Assembly (NCBI GenBank): GCA_027618995.1
Contig: JAQCGO010000001.1
Location: 124,001 to 188,000 of the forward strand
Origin: Pseudomonadota bacterium
GTDB lineage: Bacteria > Pseudomonadota > Gammaproteobacteria > Steroidobacterales > Woeseiaceae
Direction: 5' to 3'
DNA: 64,000 bases
Within the stretch, counting starts at the first letter, position 1. Each line of letters begins with the position of its first letter. Under the pieces are notes generated by a model. The model worked only from the letters and a program-made list of their open reading frames with translations, was not told the origin of the DNA and searched no databases. Positions 18,137 to 26,957 of the stretch are shown here, piece after piece. Both the position numbers and the translations under genes were made by a program.

Positions 18137-18832
18137 GTGAAAGACATACGCGCCATAACGATCGACCTGGACGACACGTTGTGGGCAATCCATCCGGTTA
18201 TTCATCGAGCAGAGCGGCGCCTCTACGAGTGGCTCGGCGAGCATTATCCGCGCATCACGACGATGAACTCGCGCGATGCGATCTTGCAGCAGCGAGTGGC
18301 CGTTGCTGCCGATTTTCCGGAACAGAATCACGATTACACATTCATGCGCCGCACCGTTCTTGGGCGACTCGGTCATGCGGCCAATTACGGTGACGCGCTG
18401 GTCGACGAGGCAATGGCGGTTTTCGATGCGGCGCGAAATGATGTCGCGGTGTTTCCCGAGGTGCGACCAGCGCTGGCAGCGTTGCGTGAGCGCTACGTGC
18501 TGGTAGCCGTGACGAATGGCAACGCCGATTTGAAGCGGATCGGTATTGATGATCTGTTTCATCATTTTGTGTCAGCGCGGACGGCTGGCGCCGCGAAACC
18601 GGCGCAGAAAATATTTGATGCAGCTGTGCAGGCAGGCGGGGCAGACCTGCAGCAAACGGTGCATGTGGGCGACCATCCGGAAATTGATGTACAGGGTGCG
18701 CGCTCGGCGGGTCTGCATTCGATCTGGGTCAATCGCAGTGGCCAGCCATGGCCGGGCGACCTGCCGCGACCTGATGGCATCGTTACGCACATCGGTCAGC
18801 TGCAGGGCCTGCTGGATGCGTTGCGCCGGTGA
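18137..18832 (+). CDS. HAD-family phosphatase (YigB-like)
   Basis: 231 residues of HAD superfamily subfamily I. Motif I is ITIDLDDTLW, motif II VAVTNGNAD, the motif III lysine is in GAAKPAQKIFD, and motif IV is VHVGDHPEIDVQGARSAG. The closest familiar protein is YigB, a phosphatase acting on a riboflavin precursor and FMN; the substrate cannot be read from sequence. The start is GTG at 18137, with a possible TACAAT -10 box just upstream. The stop overlaps the next gene's GTG (GTGA), so the two are coupled. Confidence 0.85.
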   Translation: MKDIRAITIDLDDTLWAIHPVIHRAERRLYEWLGEHYPRITTMNSRDAILQQRVAVAADFPEQNHDYTFMRRTVLGRLGHAANYGDALVDEAMAVFDAARNDVAVFPEVRPALAALRERYVLVAVTNGNADLKRIGIDDLFHHFVSARTAGAAKPAQKIFDAAVQAGGADLQQTVHVGDHPEIDVQGARSAGLHSIWVNRSGQPWPGDLPRPDGIVTHIGQLQGLLDALRR

Positions 18833-19752
18833 ACCAGAGACCGATCATCATTTATGTCCCCGGGCTGTTACCCAAGCCCGAAGCTGCCACGCATCGTGCG
18901 GCGTTACTGCGCTGCCTGCTCGCGGGCGTGCAGCGCGTTGACGTGGACGTGGCGATGGAGATCGCCGACGCGGACGACGGCTTCGACATCGTTGCATGGA
19001 CTTACGACTTCTATGCCGAGCATCGGGATTTTGCGCTGAATGCGGCGGCGGTTGACGCCGTTGTTGCCCGGACTGGTCCGTCAGAGCGGGACCTCGCCGA
19101 GGCAACGTCACCCAAGCGCCGAGCGCTGCGTTGGTTGTTCCGGCTCGGCGACTGCATGCCGTTCCTGATACCGCACATTGCGACCGAACGCATGGCCTTG
19201 CATCTGCGTGACCTGCGCCGCTATGGTCAGAACCGGAACAATGTTGCCGACTATATTCGGCAAGGCCTGAAACTGCAGCTGCGGGCCGCGCACGCGGCGC
19301 GGCGACCGATTCTGCTGATCGCACACAGCATGGGCTCGGTCATTGCTTTCGACTCGCTATGGCAAATGTCGCGCAGGGATCGCGATGACGTGCAGATCGA
19401 TACCCTGCTGACCATGGGCAGCCCGCTCGGCCAGCACTTTATCCAAAAGCGAATCAAAGGCCACGACGCGATTGGCGCCATTCGGTTTCCGGATAATATC
19501 CGTCGCTGGATCAACCTCGCGGCTGTCGGCGACCTCACGGCAATAGACCCGAAACTGCAGAACGACTTTGGCGCGATGCTCGAATACGGTCTCGTCGAGT
19601 GTATTGACGATCGCGAGATCTACAACTGGTTCCGCTTGAACGGTGAACTAAACCCGCACGCCGAATTCGGCTACCTGGTCAACGCTCGGACTGCAGACGC
19701 CGTCGTTGACTGGTGGCGAACAGCTAGTTCTGCTCGAGATTCGGACGGATAA
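18829..19752 (+). CDS. Alpha/beta-hydrolase, lipase-like, of unknown substrate
   Basis: 307 residues. The N-terminus IIIYVPGLLPKPEA looks like the first strand of an alpha/beta-hydrolase fold, and the nucleophile elbow is LIAHSMGSVIAFDSLW (Ser near residue 167). LLTMGSPLGQHFIQKR follows, as in lipases that act on esters or acyl chains. Aspartates and histidines that could complete the triad are present (LAAVGDLTAIDP; LNPHAEFGYL) but I cannot assign them firmly. It is translated by GTGA overlap with the HAD phosphatase gene. Its 3' end overlaps the convergent OmpA-family gene by 29 bp. Confidence 0.75.
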   Translation: MNQRPIIIYVPGLLPKPEAATHRAALLRCLLAGVQRVDVDVAMEIADADDGFDIVAWTYDFYAEHRDFALNAAAVDAVVARTGPSERDLAEATSPKRRALRWLFRLGDCMPFLIPHIATERMALHLRDLRRYGQNRNNVADYIRQGLKLQLRAAHAARRPILLIAHSMGSVIAFDSLWQMSRRDRDDVQIDTLLTMGSPLGQHFIQKRIKGHDAIGAIRFPDNIRRWINLAAVGDLTAIDPKLQNDFGAMLEYGLVECIDDREIYNWFRLNGELNPHAEFGYLVNARTADAVVDWWRTASSARDSDG

Positions 19753-21190
19753 CGATATCTATGCGTCGATTGTGTTGTCGTCCGGATTCCGTTTCATTAC
19801 TGGCGATAGGGCGGGTTTCTCCGTAACCCGTCGCGATCAATCGATAGGTCGGAATGCGCATGGCGTCGATCATGTACTGTTGCACCGATTCGGCCCGCTG
19901 CTGCGAGAGTTTCTGATTCGAATCGTCACCGCCGAACGAATCGGTATGACCTTCAATGATCAGCTCGCTGCGCGGAAATACATCAATCGCTTTCTCAACC
20001 TTGGCCAGCAGATCAAATGACTGCGAACCGAGTTGTGCGTCGCCTGAGCTAAACGTCAGGCCGACCATGCGCAGGATAATGTTGTTGCCTTCACGAAATA
20101 CGCGCGCTTCGCTTTGTGTGAACATCTTATCGACCTGGTCAAACTGCTCTTTCACGCGCGCCTGGGCCTCGAGGCGCTGGATCAAGGCGGCACGTTCGGC
20201 CGTTGCACCACCAAGCCGCTCGTCAAGTGCCGACATTTCCTCTTCCATTTCGGCAAGCCGGGCGCTGTTCTCTGCGGTTTCCTGTTGCAGGGCCTGGTTG
20301 GCTTCGCGTACGCCTTCAATATAGCTAACGAGTTCGGCCGTCAGGCGCTCCGGACCGTCTTCCATATCCGGTTGCACGTCTGCAGAACCGGCAACGGTGC
20401 GCATGGCCGCTTCCCAATCCAGTACCAGCTGTTCGGGAGTCAGTTCCTTGTCACGCACGCGACGCACGATCACGGAAAGATAGATCGCATGCTTCGCTTC
20501 GTAGTTTGCCTGCCGTGCAAGACTGCGCGGCAGGTCGGTGTCGTACCGATTTTCGTTGAGCTCGCGCTCCGCGTCAGCCAGCAGTTGTTTGGCTTTGGTG
20601 AGCGTAATCTCTGCGTAGCGACCAACGCGGGCGCGGTCGGCGTCAGCCAGAAGCCGGCGAGTCTCGCTGAGGTATTGCGCTTTGATCGCGACCAGTTCCG
20701 CGTCGCGGTACAACGCCGTCGCCTCGACTTCGCGCCGGCTGGCGGTCTTCAGGTCGCCACGTTCAAGCAAACGAATGGCGTCCGAAAACTTGCGTTGTGC
20801 TTCATTCCAGATTTCAGGCGAGAGCTCGGGTGCACGCGCATTGGCGGCGTCCTGCCGACTCTTCATGACCTGAGCCAGCTTGACGCGCGCCAGTTCGGCC
20901 GCGGTCGTTGCGGTCCGAAACGATTGCGTCGCGTCGGCTGCATGCGAGCGCACGGTTTCAATGTTGCGCCCGCGGGCGAGCGTGTCCTCCGCACTGGTAT
21001 AGGAGGACATGCCGTCTGCAAAACTGCGCGGTGCGAGCAAACCGGCGTCAGCCGCCTCGGCAGCCGCCTTGGCAATGTCGGCGTCCTTGAAGAAGGTCTT
21101 TCTGAGTTCGTCCTGGGCAAATGCCGAGTTCAAGCCCAGCAGAATGATCAGAGTCAGAACACTAAGTCTGAATCCCGGTTTTGTTGCCAT
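19724..21190 (-). CDS. OmpA-family envelope protein with DUF4398-like N-terminus
   Basis: 488 residues. Signal peptide (LSVLTLIILLGLNSAFA), then two alpha-helical repeats resembling DUF4398 (about residues 60-250, rich in Ala/Arg/Glu), a coiled coil (about 280-360; ENSARLAEMEEEMSALDERL), and a C-terminal OmpA peptidoglycan-binding domain (LIIEGHTDSFGGDDSNQKLS; ATGYGETRPIASN). The ATG at 21190 directly precedes the signal. It probably spans from outer membrane or periplasm to the cell wall. It is monocistronic, with 260 bp upstream that hold no other gene. Confidence 0.9.
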   Translation of the reverse strand: MATKPGFRLSVLTLIILLGLNSAFAQDELRKTFFKDADIAKAAAEAADAGLLAPRSFADGMSSYTSAEDTLARGRNIETVRSHAADATQSFRTATTAAELARVKLAQVMKSRQDAANARAPELSPEIWNEAQRKFSDAIRLLERGDLKTASRREVEATALYRDAELVAIKAQYLSETRRLLADADRARVGRYAEITLTKAKQLLADAERELNENRYDTDLPRSLARQANYEAKHAIYLSVIVRRVRDKELTPEQLVLDWEAAMRTVAGSADVQPDMEDGPERLTAELVSYIEGVREANQALQQETAENSARLAEMEEEMSALDERLGGATAERAALIQRLEAQARVKEQFDQVDKMFTQSEARVFREGNNIILRMVGLTFSSGDAQLGSQSFDLLAKVEKAIDVFPRSELIIEGHTDSFGGDDSNQKLSQQRAESVQQYMIDAMRIPTYRLIATGYGETRPIASNETESGRQHNRRIDIVIRPNLEQN

Positions 21191-21450
21191 TTTTCGATTC
21201 CTGAATTGCCCGTGGTCAATAGCCGCCCAAGCGCAAGGCAGCCGGTCCCAATATTACATATGCTGCGGCAGTATTTGTGTGCGCCGCGTCGCCGAAACCG
21301 CGCTAATTCTACCTTGCGGCTGCATTTGCCGCGAGCCGCATGGCAATTTCGATTAAGGAATCAATGGTTTATTAGCGGCCAGCCTGATGCGTTGCCGAAT
21401 TTGTGCTCTGTCTCACAGTCGCCTGGAATGGGTCGGCGTAGTCTGATGCC

Positions 21451-21648
21451 ATGTCCGCCAAGTACTACACGCAGTTCCTGTTGACCGACGCGCAATACCG
21501 CGGCGATAACGAATTCAGTGGCGTAATTGAACTCAATCAGCCCATGGACCAGACGACCGAGACCAAGGACATAGAGGCCGTACTGGCCCAGAATTTTGAC
21601 CTGCGGCGGAACGCCGTCAAGCTCCTCAGCTGGTCGCGATTGCACTGA
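21451..21648 (+). CDS. Small hypothetical protein
   Basis: 65 residues, with no signal or membrane segment. It begins MSAKYYTQFLLTDAQYRG and ends LLSWSRLH, with an acidic middle (MDQTTETKDIEAVLAQNFDL). I recognise no domain. It ends 35 bp before a strong rho-independent terminator that separates it from lipA, which supports its being a real expressed unit. Codon use matches neighbouring genes. The composition suggests a small cytosolic alpha/beta protein; the function is unknown. Confidence 0.6.
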   Translation: MSAKYYTQFLLTDAQYRGDNEFSGVIELNQPMDQTTETKDIEAVLAQNFDLRRNAVKLLSWSRLH

Positions 21649-21682
21649 CACACTTCTGGCGCGAACGATTCCCCCTGACTCT

Positions 21683-21706
21683 CCCGGCCTTGGCCGGGAT
21701 TTTTTT
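21683..21706 (+). terminator. Rho-independent terminator after the small hypothetical gene
   Basis: Six G-C pairs (CCCGGC at 21683-21688 with GCCGGG at 21693-21698) close a CTTG loop, followed by A and seven T residues (21700-21706). It ends the transcript of the 65-residue gene and lies just before lipA. Confidence 0.9.
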
Positions 21707-21747
21707 GTACAATGCGTGCCTCGTCGCATGAGCCAGGCCAGCCCCGT

Positions 21748-22764
21748 ATGAGCAAGACCGAGAATCGATTCCGCGGTATTCCGATCGTCCAGAAAAGCGT
21801 GCAGAGCGGCGCCAAGTACCAGACTGAAACGGGTTTCGCGGCGATCAAGAACGGTGTCAAGCAGCGCCGGGACGCGGAACCGGTGGTGCATGGGCACAAA
21901 CCCGCCTGGCTGCGCGCCAGGATGCCGGCCGGCAAGGGCTACGCCAATACGCGCAACATCGTCAAGCAACATCGCCTCAGTACGGTCTGCGAGGAGGCGA
22001 TGTGCCCGAATATCGGCGAATGCTGGAACGCGGGTACCGCGACCATCATGGTACTGGGTTCGGTCTGCACTCGGGCCTGCCGCTTTTGTGCCGTGGATAC
22101 GGGCAATCCAAAGGGTTGGCTCGACGCCGAGGAGCCACAGAATACGGGCAAGGCCGTCAAGCTCATGGGGCTGCATTACGTGGTGATCACCTCAGTTGAT
22201 CGCGACGATCTGCCCGACGGTGGTGCGGCGCATTACGCCGCCTGCGTGCGCGAAATCAAACGGCAAAACCCGACAACGGCTGTCGAAGCTCTGACACCGG
22301 ATTTCAACGGCGTGCACGAGCACGTCGAACTCGTGGTTGACTCGGGCCTCGACGTGTTCGCACAAAACGTGGAAACTGTGCAGCGCCTGACGCACCCGGT
22401 CCGCGACCCGCGTGCCGGATACGCACAAACGATTGATGTGCTGCGGCATGCGAAACAATACCGGCCGGAGGTACTGACCAAGACGAGCCTGATGCTCGGC
22501 CTCGGCGAGCGAGATCGGGAGATCCTGCAGACGATGGATGACCTGCGGGCGGCCAACGTCGATATCCTGACGCTCGGCCAGTACTTGCGACCAACGCCGA
22601 ATCACCTTGCCGTCGAGCGCTATGTGACGCCGGCTGAATTCGAAGCCTATCGACAGGAAGGTCTGGAGAAAGGTTTTCTGGAAGTGGTCGCGGGACCAAT
22701 GGTGCGTTCGAGTTATCGCGCTGAACAGGTGCTGCAAAAAAACAATGTGGGTCTTAGTGTATGA
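21748..22764 (+). CDS. lipA: Lipoyl synthase
   Basis: Radical SAM enzyme inserting two sulfur atoms into octanoyl groups of the lipoyl-dependent complexes; 338 residues from this start. The auxiliary cluster ligands are seen in [12 protein letters not shown], the SAM cluster in [13 protein letters not shown], and the conserved C-terminal serine ligand in VRSSYRAEQ. An in-frame ATG at 21712 sits directly on the terminator T-run and has no ribosome site, so the ATG at 21748 is preferred. It overlaps the sohB start by 4 nt (ATGA). lipB is not adjacent here. Confidence 0.96.
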   Translation: MSKTENRFRGIPIVQKSVQSGAKYQTETGFAAIKNGVKQRRDAEPVVHGHKPAWLRARMPAGKGYANTRNIVKQHRLSTVCEEAMCPNIGECWNAGTATIMVLGSVCTRACRFCAVDTGNPKGWLDAEEPQNTGKAVKLMGLHYVVITSVDRDDLPDGGAAHYAACVREIKRQNPTTAVEALTPDFNGVHEHVELVVDSGLDVFAQNVETVQRLTHPVRDPRAGYAQTIDVLRHAKQYRPEVLTKTSLMLGLGERDREILQTMDDLRAANVDILTLGQYLRPTPNHLAVERYVTPAEFEAYRQEGLEKGFLEVVAGPMVRSSYRAEQVLQKNNVGLSV

Positions 22765-23780
22765 CTGAGTTTTTCGCTGAGTACGGTTTGTTTCTTCTCA
22801 AGGTTGCGACGGTCGTTGTCGCCATCGTCGTCGTCATTGGCGTAGTCGCCGCGACCGGCCGCAAGGCCGCTCACGAAGGCCTCGAGGTTGAGAGCATCAA
22901 CAAGAAATTCAAATCGCAGGCCGACGCCTTGCGGCAGGCAGTCATGCCAAAGAGCGAACACAAGAAAGAACGGAAGGCTGAGAAAAAACGGGACAAGGCG
23001 AGCGCGAAGGAGGCCGCGTCGCGACCGCGGAGCTTCGTTCTTGATTTCAAGGGTGACCTGAAGGCGAGTGCCGTCCCCTCGTTGCGCGAGGAAGTCAGCG
23101 CGATTCTCGACGTGGCGACGGCCGATGATGATGTAATCGTGCGGCTCGAAAATCACGGTGGTGTGGTGCATGAGCATGGCCTCGCCGCATCGCAACTGGC
23201 TCGTATTCGAGATGCCGGGATTTCACTGACCGTTTGCATCGACAAGGTTGCGGCCAGCGGTGGCTACCTGATGGCGTGTGTTGCCTCGAAGATTTATGCA
23301 GCGCCGTTCGCCATCCTCGGCTCGATCGGCGTGCTCGCGCAGATTCCGAATTTTAATCGCCTGCTGGACAGCCACGGTGTGGACTTCGAGCAGGTTACCG
23401 CCGGCAAGTACAAACGGACGGTCACAATGTTCGGCCAGAATACGGACGCGGATCGCGCCAAACTGAAAGAAGAACTCGAAGATGTGCACGCGCTGTTCAA
23501 ATCTGCCGTCAGCCGCTACCGGCCCACACTCGACCTGGAAAAAGTGGCGACGGGCGAACACTGGTACGGCTCACACGCGCTGGAATTGGGCTTGACCGAT
23601 GAGATCAGGACCAGCGATGAGGTCATCGCCGGGCTGATCGGCAAACGCGATTTGTACCAGGTGGCCTACCGCGTCAAGCAGCCATTTCCAAAGCGGCTTA
23701 TGGCAAATATCGACAGCGCCGTCGAAAAGCTCGATGCCACAGGCTGGCGGCAGAGCTTCGAGTCGCGCCTGCCGCGCTAG
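22761..23780 (+). CDS. sohB: Inner-membrane peptidase SohB (S49 family)
   Basis: 339 residues. A membrane helix near residues 10-32 ([20 protein letters not shown]) and a basic linker ([18 protein letters not shown]) precede a ClpP-like S49 domain. The catalytic serine lies in [18 protein letters not shown], and the second element [16 protein letters not shown] is intact, as is the later lysine-bearing [11 protein letters not shown]. SohB acts in the periplasm on misfolded proteins. It overlaps lipA by 4 nt, so the pair share a transcript. Confidence 0.93.
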   Translation: MTEFFAEYGLFLLKVATVVVAIVVVIGVVAATGRKAAHEGLEVESINKKFKSQADALRQAVMPKSEHKKERKAEKKRDKASAKEAASRPRSFVLDFKGDLKASAVPSLREEVSAILDVATADDDVIVRLENHGGVVHEHGLAASQLARIRDAGISLTVCIDKVAASGGYLMACVASKIYAAPFAILGSIGVLAQIPNFNRLLDSHGVDFEQVTAGKYKRTVTMFGQNTDADRAKLKEELEDVHALFKSAVSRYRPTLDLEKVATGEHWYGSHALELGLTDEIRTSDEVIAGLIGKRDLYQVAYRVKQPFPKRLMANIDSAVEKLDATGWRQSFESRLPR

Positions 23781-23812
23781 GGCGCGGAACCGCCGGCACA
23801 GAAAATTGTCGA

Positions 23813-23818
23813 TATAAT
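23813..23818 (+). promoter_or_regulatory. Perfect -10 box upstream of the M48 protease gene
   Basis: A consensus TATAAT sits 29 bp before the ATG at 23847. No convincing -35 hexamer is seen about 17 bp further upstream, so the promoter is either weak or activator-dependent. It could drive the M48 and L,D-transpeptidase pair. Confidence 0.5.
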
Positions 23819-23846
23819 GCAGGTACCCGGCTCACGGAGCTTCGTC

Positions 23847-24689
23847 ATGTCTCAGCACCGCACACAATGGTTGGCACTGTATTCCGCTCTGGCGGCGCTG
23901 CTGGCCTGCGGCCCGCAGGCGCACGCGGTTTCGGATGCCGAAATCGCCGCCGAAAATGCCCGCGTGTTTGCCGAGATGAAGGCCAATATGCCGCTGGTCA
24001 CAGACCAGGACACAATCAATTACATTGCCTGCGTCGCGAACGCCGTGGTGCTGGAACTGGATCCGGAGTTTCGCGATCTACCCTGGGAAATGGCCATATT
24101 CGCGGGTGATACGGTCAACGCCTTCGCCATGCCCGGCGGCAAGATCGGCATCATGGAAGGCATACTCAAGGCGGCCAGAACCCAGGACCAGCTCGCTGCA
24201 GTCATCGGACATGAGCTGGCGCATGTCACGCTGAAACATGGCCGCAAGGACATTGGACGTTCGAAGTATCTCGGTGTGGGAATACAGGTTGCGGCCGTTC
24301 TCGTCGGTGGCGGCAATCAGGGCACTACCTATACCGCCTACCAGGCACTGAATGAGGGTGCCGCGTATGGCTTGATACTGCCATTCTCGCGCGACCAGGA
24401 AAGTGATGCCGACGTCGTCGGACTCGATTTCATGGCGCGGGCAGGGTTTGACCCGTTCCAGGCCCTAGACCTCTGGAAAAACATGAACGAGGAGGCCGGC
24501 GAAGCGCCGCCCGAATTCATGTCGACGCACCCATCCGGCGAAAAACGCATCGACGCACTGGTGTCGCAAATGAGCACGGTATTACCAATTTACAACGAAG
24601 CGACGCAGAATGGTCGCAACCCGGACTGCATTCCGCCGCCCATGCCGGAGAAACCGCCAGGCAAACCGGCAGACGAACCCAAGGAGTAG
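23847..24689 (+). CDS. Periplasmic M48 family zinc metallopeptidase
   Basis: 280 residues. A signal peptide (LALYSALAALLACGPQAHA) is followed by an M48 peptidase domain with the zinc motif HELAHVTLKHG and the downstream ligand in RDQESDADVVGLDFMARAGFDP, resembling BepA/LoiP-type outer-membrane quality-control proteases. The ATG at 23847 is chosen because CGGAG (23835-23839) sits 7 nt upstream; an earlier in-frame ATG at 23817 overlaps the -10 box. The C-terminus is proline-rich. Its stop codon is 5 nt before the unusual start region of the L,D-transpeptidase gene, and the ribosome site for that gene lies inside this gene's last codons. Confidence 0.9.
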   Translation: MSQHRTQWLALYSALAALLACGPQAHAVSDAEIAAENARVFAEMKANMPLVTDQDTINYIACVANAVVLELDPEFRDLPWEMAIFAGDTVNAFAMPGGKIGIMEGILKAARTQDQLAAVIGHELAHVTLKHGRKDIGRSKYLGVGIQVAAVLVGGGNQGTTYTAYQALNEGAAYGLILPFSRDQESDADVVGLDFMARAGFDPFQALDLWKNMNEEAGEAPPEFMSTHPSGEKRIDALVSQMSTVLPIYNEATQNGRNPDCIPPPMPEKPPGKPADEPKE

Positions 24690-24694
24690 TTCCC

Positions 24695-25822
24695 ATCATT
24701 CGCCGTCTGGCACCGATACTGCTTATTCTTGCGCTAAACGGCTGTACCACGTTCGATGGTTTTCGCACCGAACGCCATGCTCCGGAGCGAGTCGCCGTGT
24801 TGCCGGTCAGTGAGCGACCGATCGAAGTGCCGGTGCCGCCGAATCACTTCGTCCTGGAGTCGCCGCAACAGACTGTGATCGGCGTGCCGCAGGTCGTTTT
24901 GACGCGCGACAGCGACACGTTTTCCGATCTGGCACGCGCCTATGGTCTCGGTTACGACGAGTTGGTCGCGGCGAATCCCGGCGTCGATCCCTGGTTGCCT
25001 GGCGATCAAACACCGGTGCTTTTGTCAACCCAGTTCGTACTGCCCGCCGTCGCACGTCAGGGCGTGGTGCTGAACATCGCGAGCAAAAGGCTGTTTTATT
25101 TCCCAAAAATGCCTGCCGGACAACCGCAGGTTGTCATGACCTATCCAATCGGTATCGGCCGGGTCGGCTGGGAAACGCCACTGGGTGACGCAACTGTCGT
25201 TGCGAAAGCCGTGGATCCAGCCTGGTATGTGCCTGCATCGGTGCGCAAGGAGCACGCGGCAATGGGCGACCCATTGCCCCCGATAGTGCCGCCCGGCCCG
25301 GACAACCCGCTCGGATCACGCGTACTCCAGCTCAATCTGCCAGGTTACCTGATCCACGGCACCAATAAGCCCTATGGTGTCGGCATGCGCGTAAGTCATG
25401 GTTGCGTGCGTCTGTACCCGGAAAATATAGAGTCACTCTACGAGCTCGTTGCGGTTGGAGAGACCGTGCAAATCATCAACGAGCCCTACCTGCTCGGGGA
25501 GCTGGACGGCGAGATCCTGTTTGAGGCACATGCGCCGCTCGCCGACGACACCATCAGCGCGGACGATCGCCTGCACGACATTCTTGTGCGGCTCGGCGAG
25601 TCAGCGACCTATGTCCTGAGCGAGGCCATTGAAGAGAACCTGAGTCAGGCGGCTGCGGCGGCGATCGGCTTGCCGGTCAGGGTAGAGGAATACGATCCGG
25701 GCGAGCCGCTGGCGAGGGCGATACATGTACGCAACATTGTCGAAGTGGATCCGGATGCGGCGACGCTTTCCGAAGTTCGGCAAATGATGGATGAAGTCTT
25801 GCAGGAAGACGATCAGACGTAG
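24695..25822 (+). CDS. L,D-transpeptidase lipoprotein with LysM, non-canonical start
   Basis: About 375 residues. A lipoprotein signal (RRLAPILLILALNGC) precedes a LysM-like domain (LTRDSDTFSDLARAYGLGYD) and a YkuD L,D-transpeptidase domain with the catalytic motif VSHGCVRLYPEN. Such enzymes link peptidoglycan stems or attach lipoproteins to the wall. The signal peptide has no ATG, GTG or TTG in front of it. A strong AAGGAG (24681-24686) is followed after 8 nt by ATC (24695) and after 11 nt by ATT (24698). The nearest ordinary start, GTG at 24797, would remove the lipobox. Start at ATC or ATT, or a base error here, is the likely explanation. The 3' end overlaps the convergent PLP gene by 10 bp. 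Confidence 0.85.
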   Translation: MIRRLAPILLILALNGCTTFDGFRTERHAPERVAVLPVSERPIEVPVPPNHFVLESPQQTVIGVPQVVLTRDSDTFSDLARAYGLGYDELVAANPGVDPWLPGDQTPVLLSTQFVLPAVARQGVVLNIASKRLFYFPKMPAGQPQVVMTYPIGIGRVGWETPLGDATVVAKAVDPAWYVPASVRKEHAAMGDPLPPIVPPGPDNPLGSRVLQLNLPGYLIHGTNKPYGVGMRVSHGCVRLYPENIESLYELVAVGETVQIINEPYLLGELDGEILFEAHAPLADDTISADDRLHDILVRLGESATYVLSEAIEENLSQAAAAAIGLPVRVEEYDPGEPLARAIHVRNIVEVDPDAATLSEVRQMMDEVLQEDDQT

Positions 25823-26871
25823 TAGCGCAGGAATTCCTGCGGCAGCGCCGATACGTCGGCCGGTAATTCCGAGGACACCGGCAGCTCGCGCGAATGGTAG
25901 GTATTCCAGAACAATCGTGTCTGGTCTGCGAAGCGCGGATCTTCCGCATCACTCAGCAGTGCCACCATGGCCTTGCCCGAGTAGGTGGCGTCAAGCGTCA
26001 GGCCCAGGTCACTGTGAGCGAGTGCAAGGGCGCGATCCGTTGCCGCGTCAGAGCGTGCATAACCGCCGGCGAAGAACTCATCGCGAAAGCGCAGCCTCAC
26101 GCGCGTCGCGATATCCGCCGGTATCGACGTGTCGAGGCAACGCATCATCGTTGCGGTCTTGGCAATGAGTCGCTGCATGGCAGTGCGATTTGCAATTTGT
26201 TCATGCGTTACCCGGACCGCTTGAATTTCCGTCGCCAGGCCTGCCAGTGCGAGGCCAAGCGCCAGCCCGGCGGCCGTGCCCATCGTGCCATTGGCGACAT
26301 ACAGACGGTCGGGTGCCCTGATCTTCGCGACGTCGAGCTGCGCCGCGAGCTCCAGCCCGGCATTGACAAAACCCATGACGCCGAGCCAGCTGGAGCCGCC
26401 CATCGGGATAACCCAGACGTGCCGATGCTGTAAATGTCGGCGCATCGTCTGCACGCGACTCGCACGATCGCCGCCAAAGCGAACGATCTCGGTGTGTTGC
26501 TGCAGATACAGGTTCAGTGCCAGCGGTGCCTGGGCAGTCTTGGCCTGGTGCGACAGAAAACAGGTGCATTCGAGGCCGAGCTGTCGTGCATGAATAGCCG
26601 TCGCGAGGGCGTGATTCGACGCGACAGTGCCGAAAGTCGCAACGCGTTGCGCATTTCGTTCGCGGGCACGCTGCAGGATGTATTCGAGTTTGCGTATCTT
26701 GTTGCCGCCATAGAGCTCGCTGCTGAGATCATCATGTTTGACCAGGACAGCGACGGGTCGCGACGTGCTTGCGAACGAATATTCCCGAAGTGGTGTTGGC
26801 AAACTGGCAATGCCTGTCTTTGGCAAGCTCGTCGCCAGCTGAGGAAACAACATGCCAAGTGTGTCGGCCAT
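25813..26871 (-). CDS. D-cysteine desulfhydrase/ACC deaminase-family PLP enzyme
   Basis: 352 residues from this start. The fold-type II PLP signature is clear: KHDDLSSELYGGNKIRKLEY carries the PLP lysine, followed by FGTVASNHALATAIHARQ and a glycine-rich PLP-phosphate loop VANGTMGTAAGLALG. The family contains D-cysteine desulfhydrase and 1-aminocyclopropane-1-carboxylate deaminase; the substrate cannot be told by eye. An upstream in-frame ATG at 26913 is possible, but neither start has a strong ribosome site. It is transcribed away from the sheath/DsbA fusion gene. Confidence 0.85.
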   Translation of the reverse strand: MADTLGMLFPQLATSLPKTGIASLPTPLREYSFASTSRPVAVLVKHDDLSSELYGGNKIRKLEYILQRARERNAQRVATFGTVASNHALATAIHARQLGLECTCFLSHQAKTAQAPLALNLYLQQHTEIVRFGGDRASRVQTMRRHLQHRHVWVIPMGGSSWLGVMGFVNAGLELAAQLDVAKIRAPDRLYVANGTMGTAAGLALGLALAGLATEIQAVRVTHEQIANRTAMQRLIAKTATMMRCLDTSIPADIATRVRLRFRDEFFAGGYARSDAATDRALALAHSDLGLTLDATYSGKAMVALLSDAEDPRFADQTRLFWNTYHSRELPVSSELPADVSALPQEFLRYYV

Positions 26872-26957
26872 CGAATGAATAGTAACCAATCCAATAGCAT
26901 ATGGCGCAGGCACTGTTTAGAATGTGCGCACTCAATCTGACTGTTGCGGAGAAAAAC

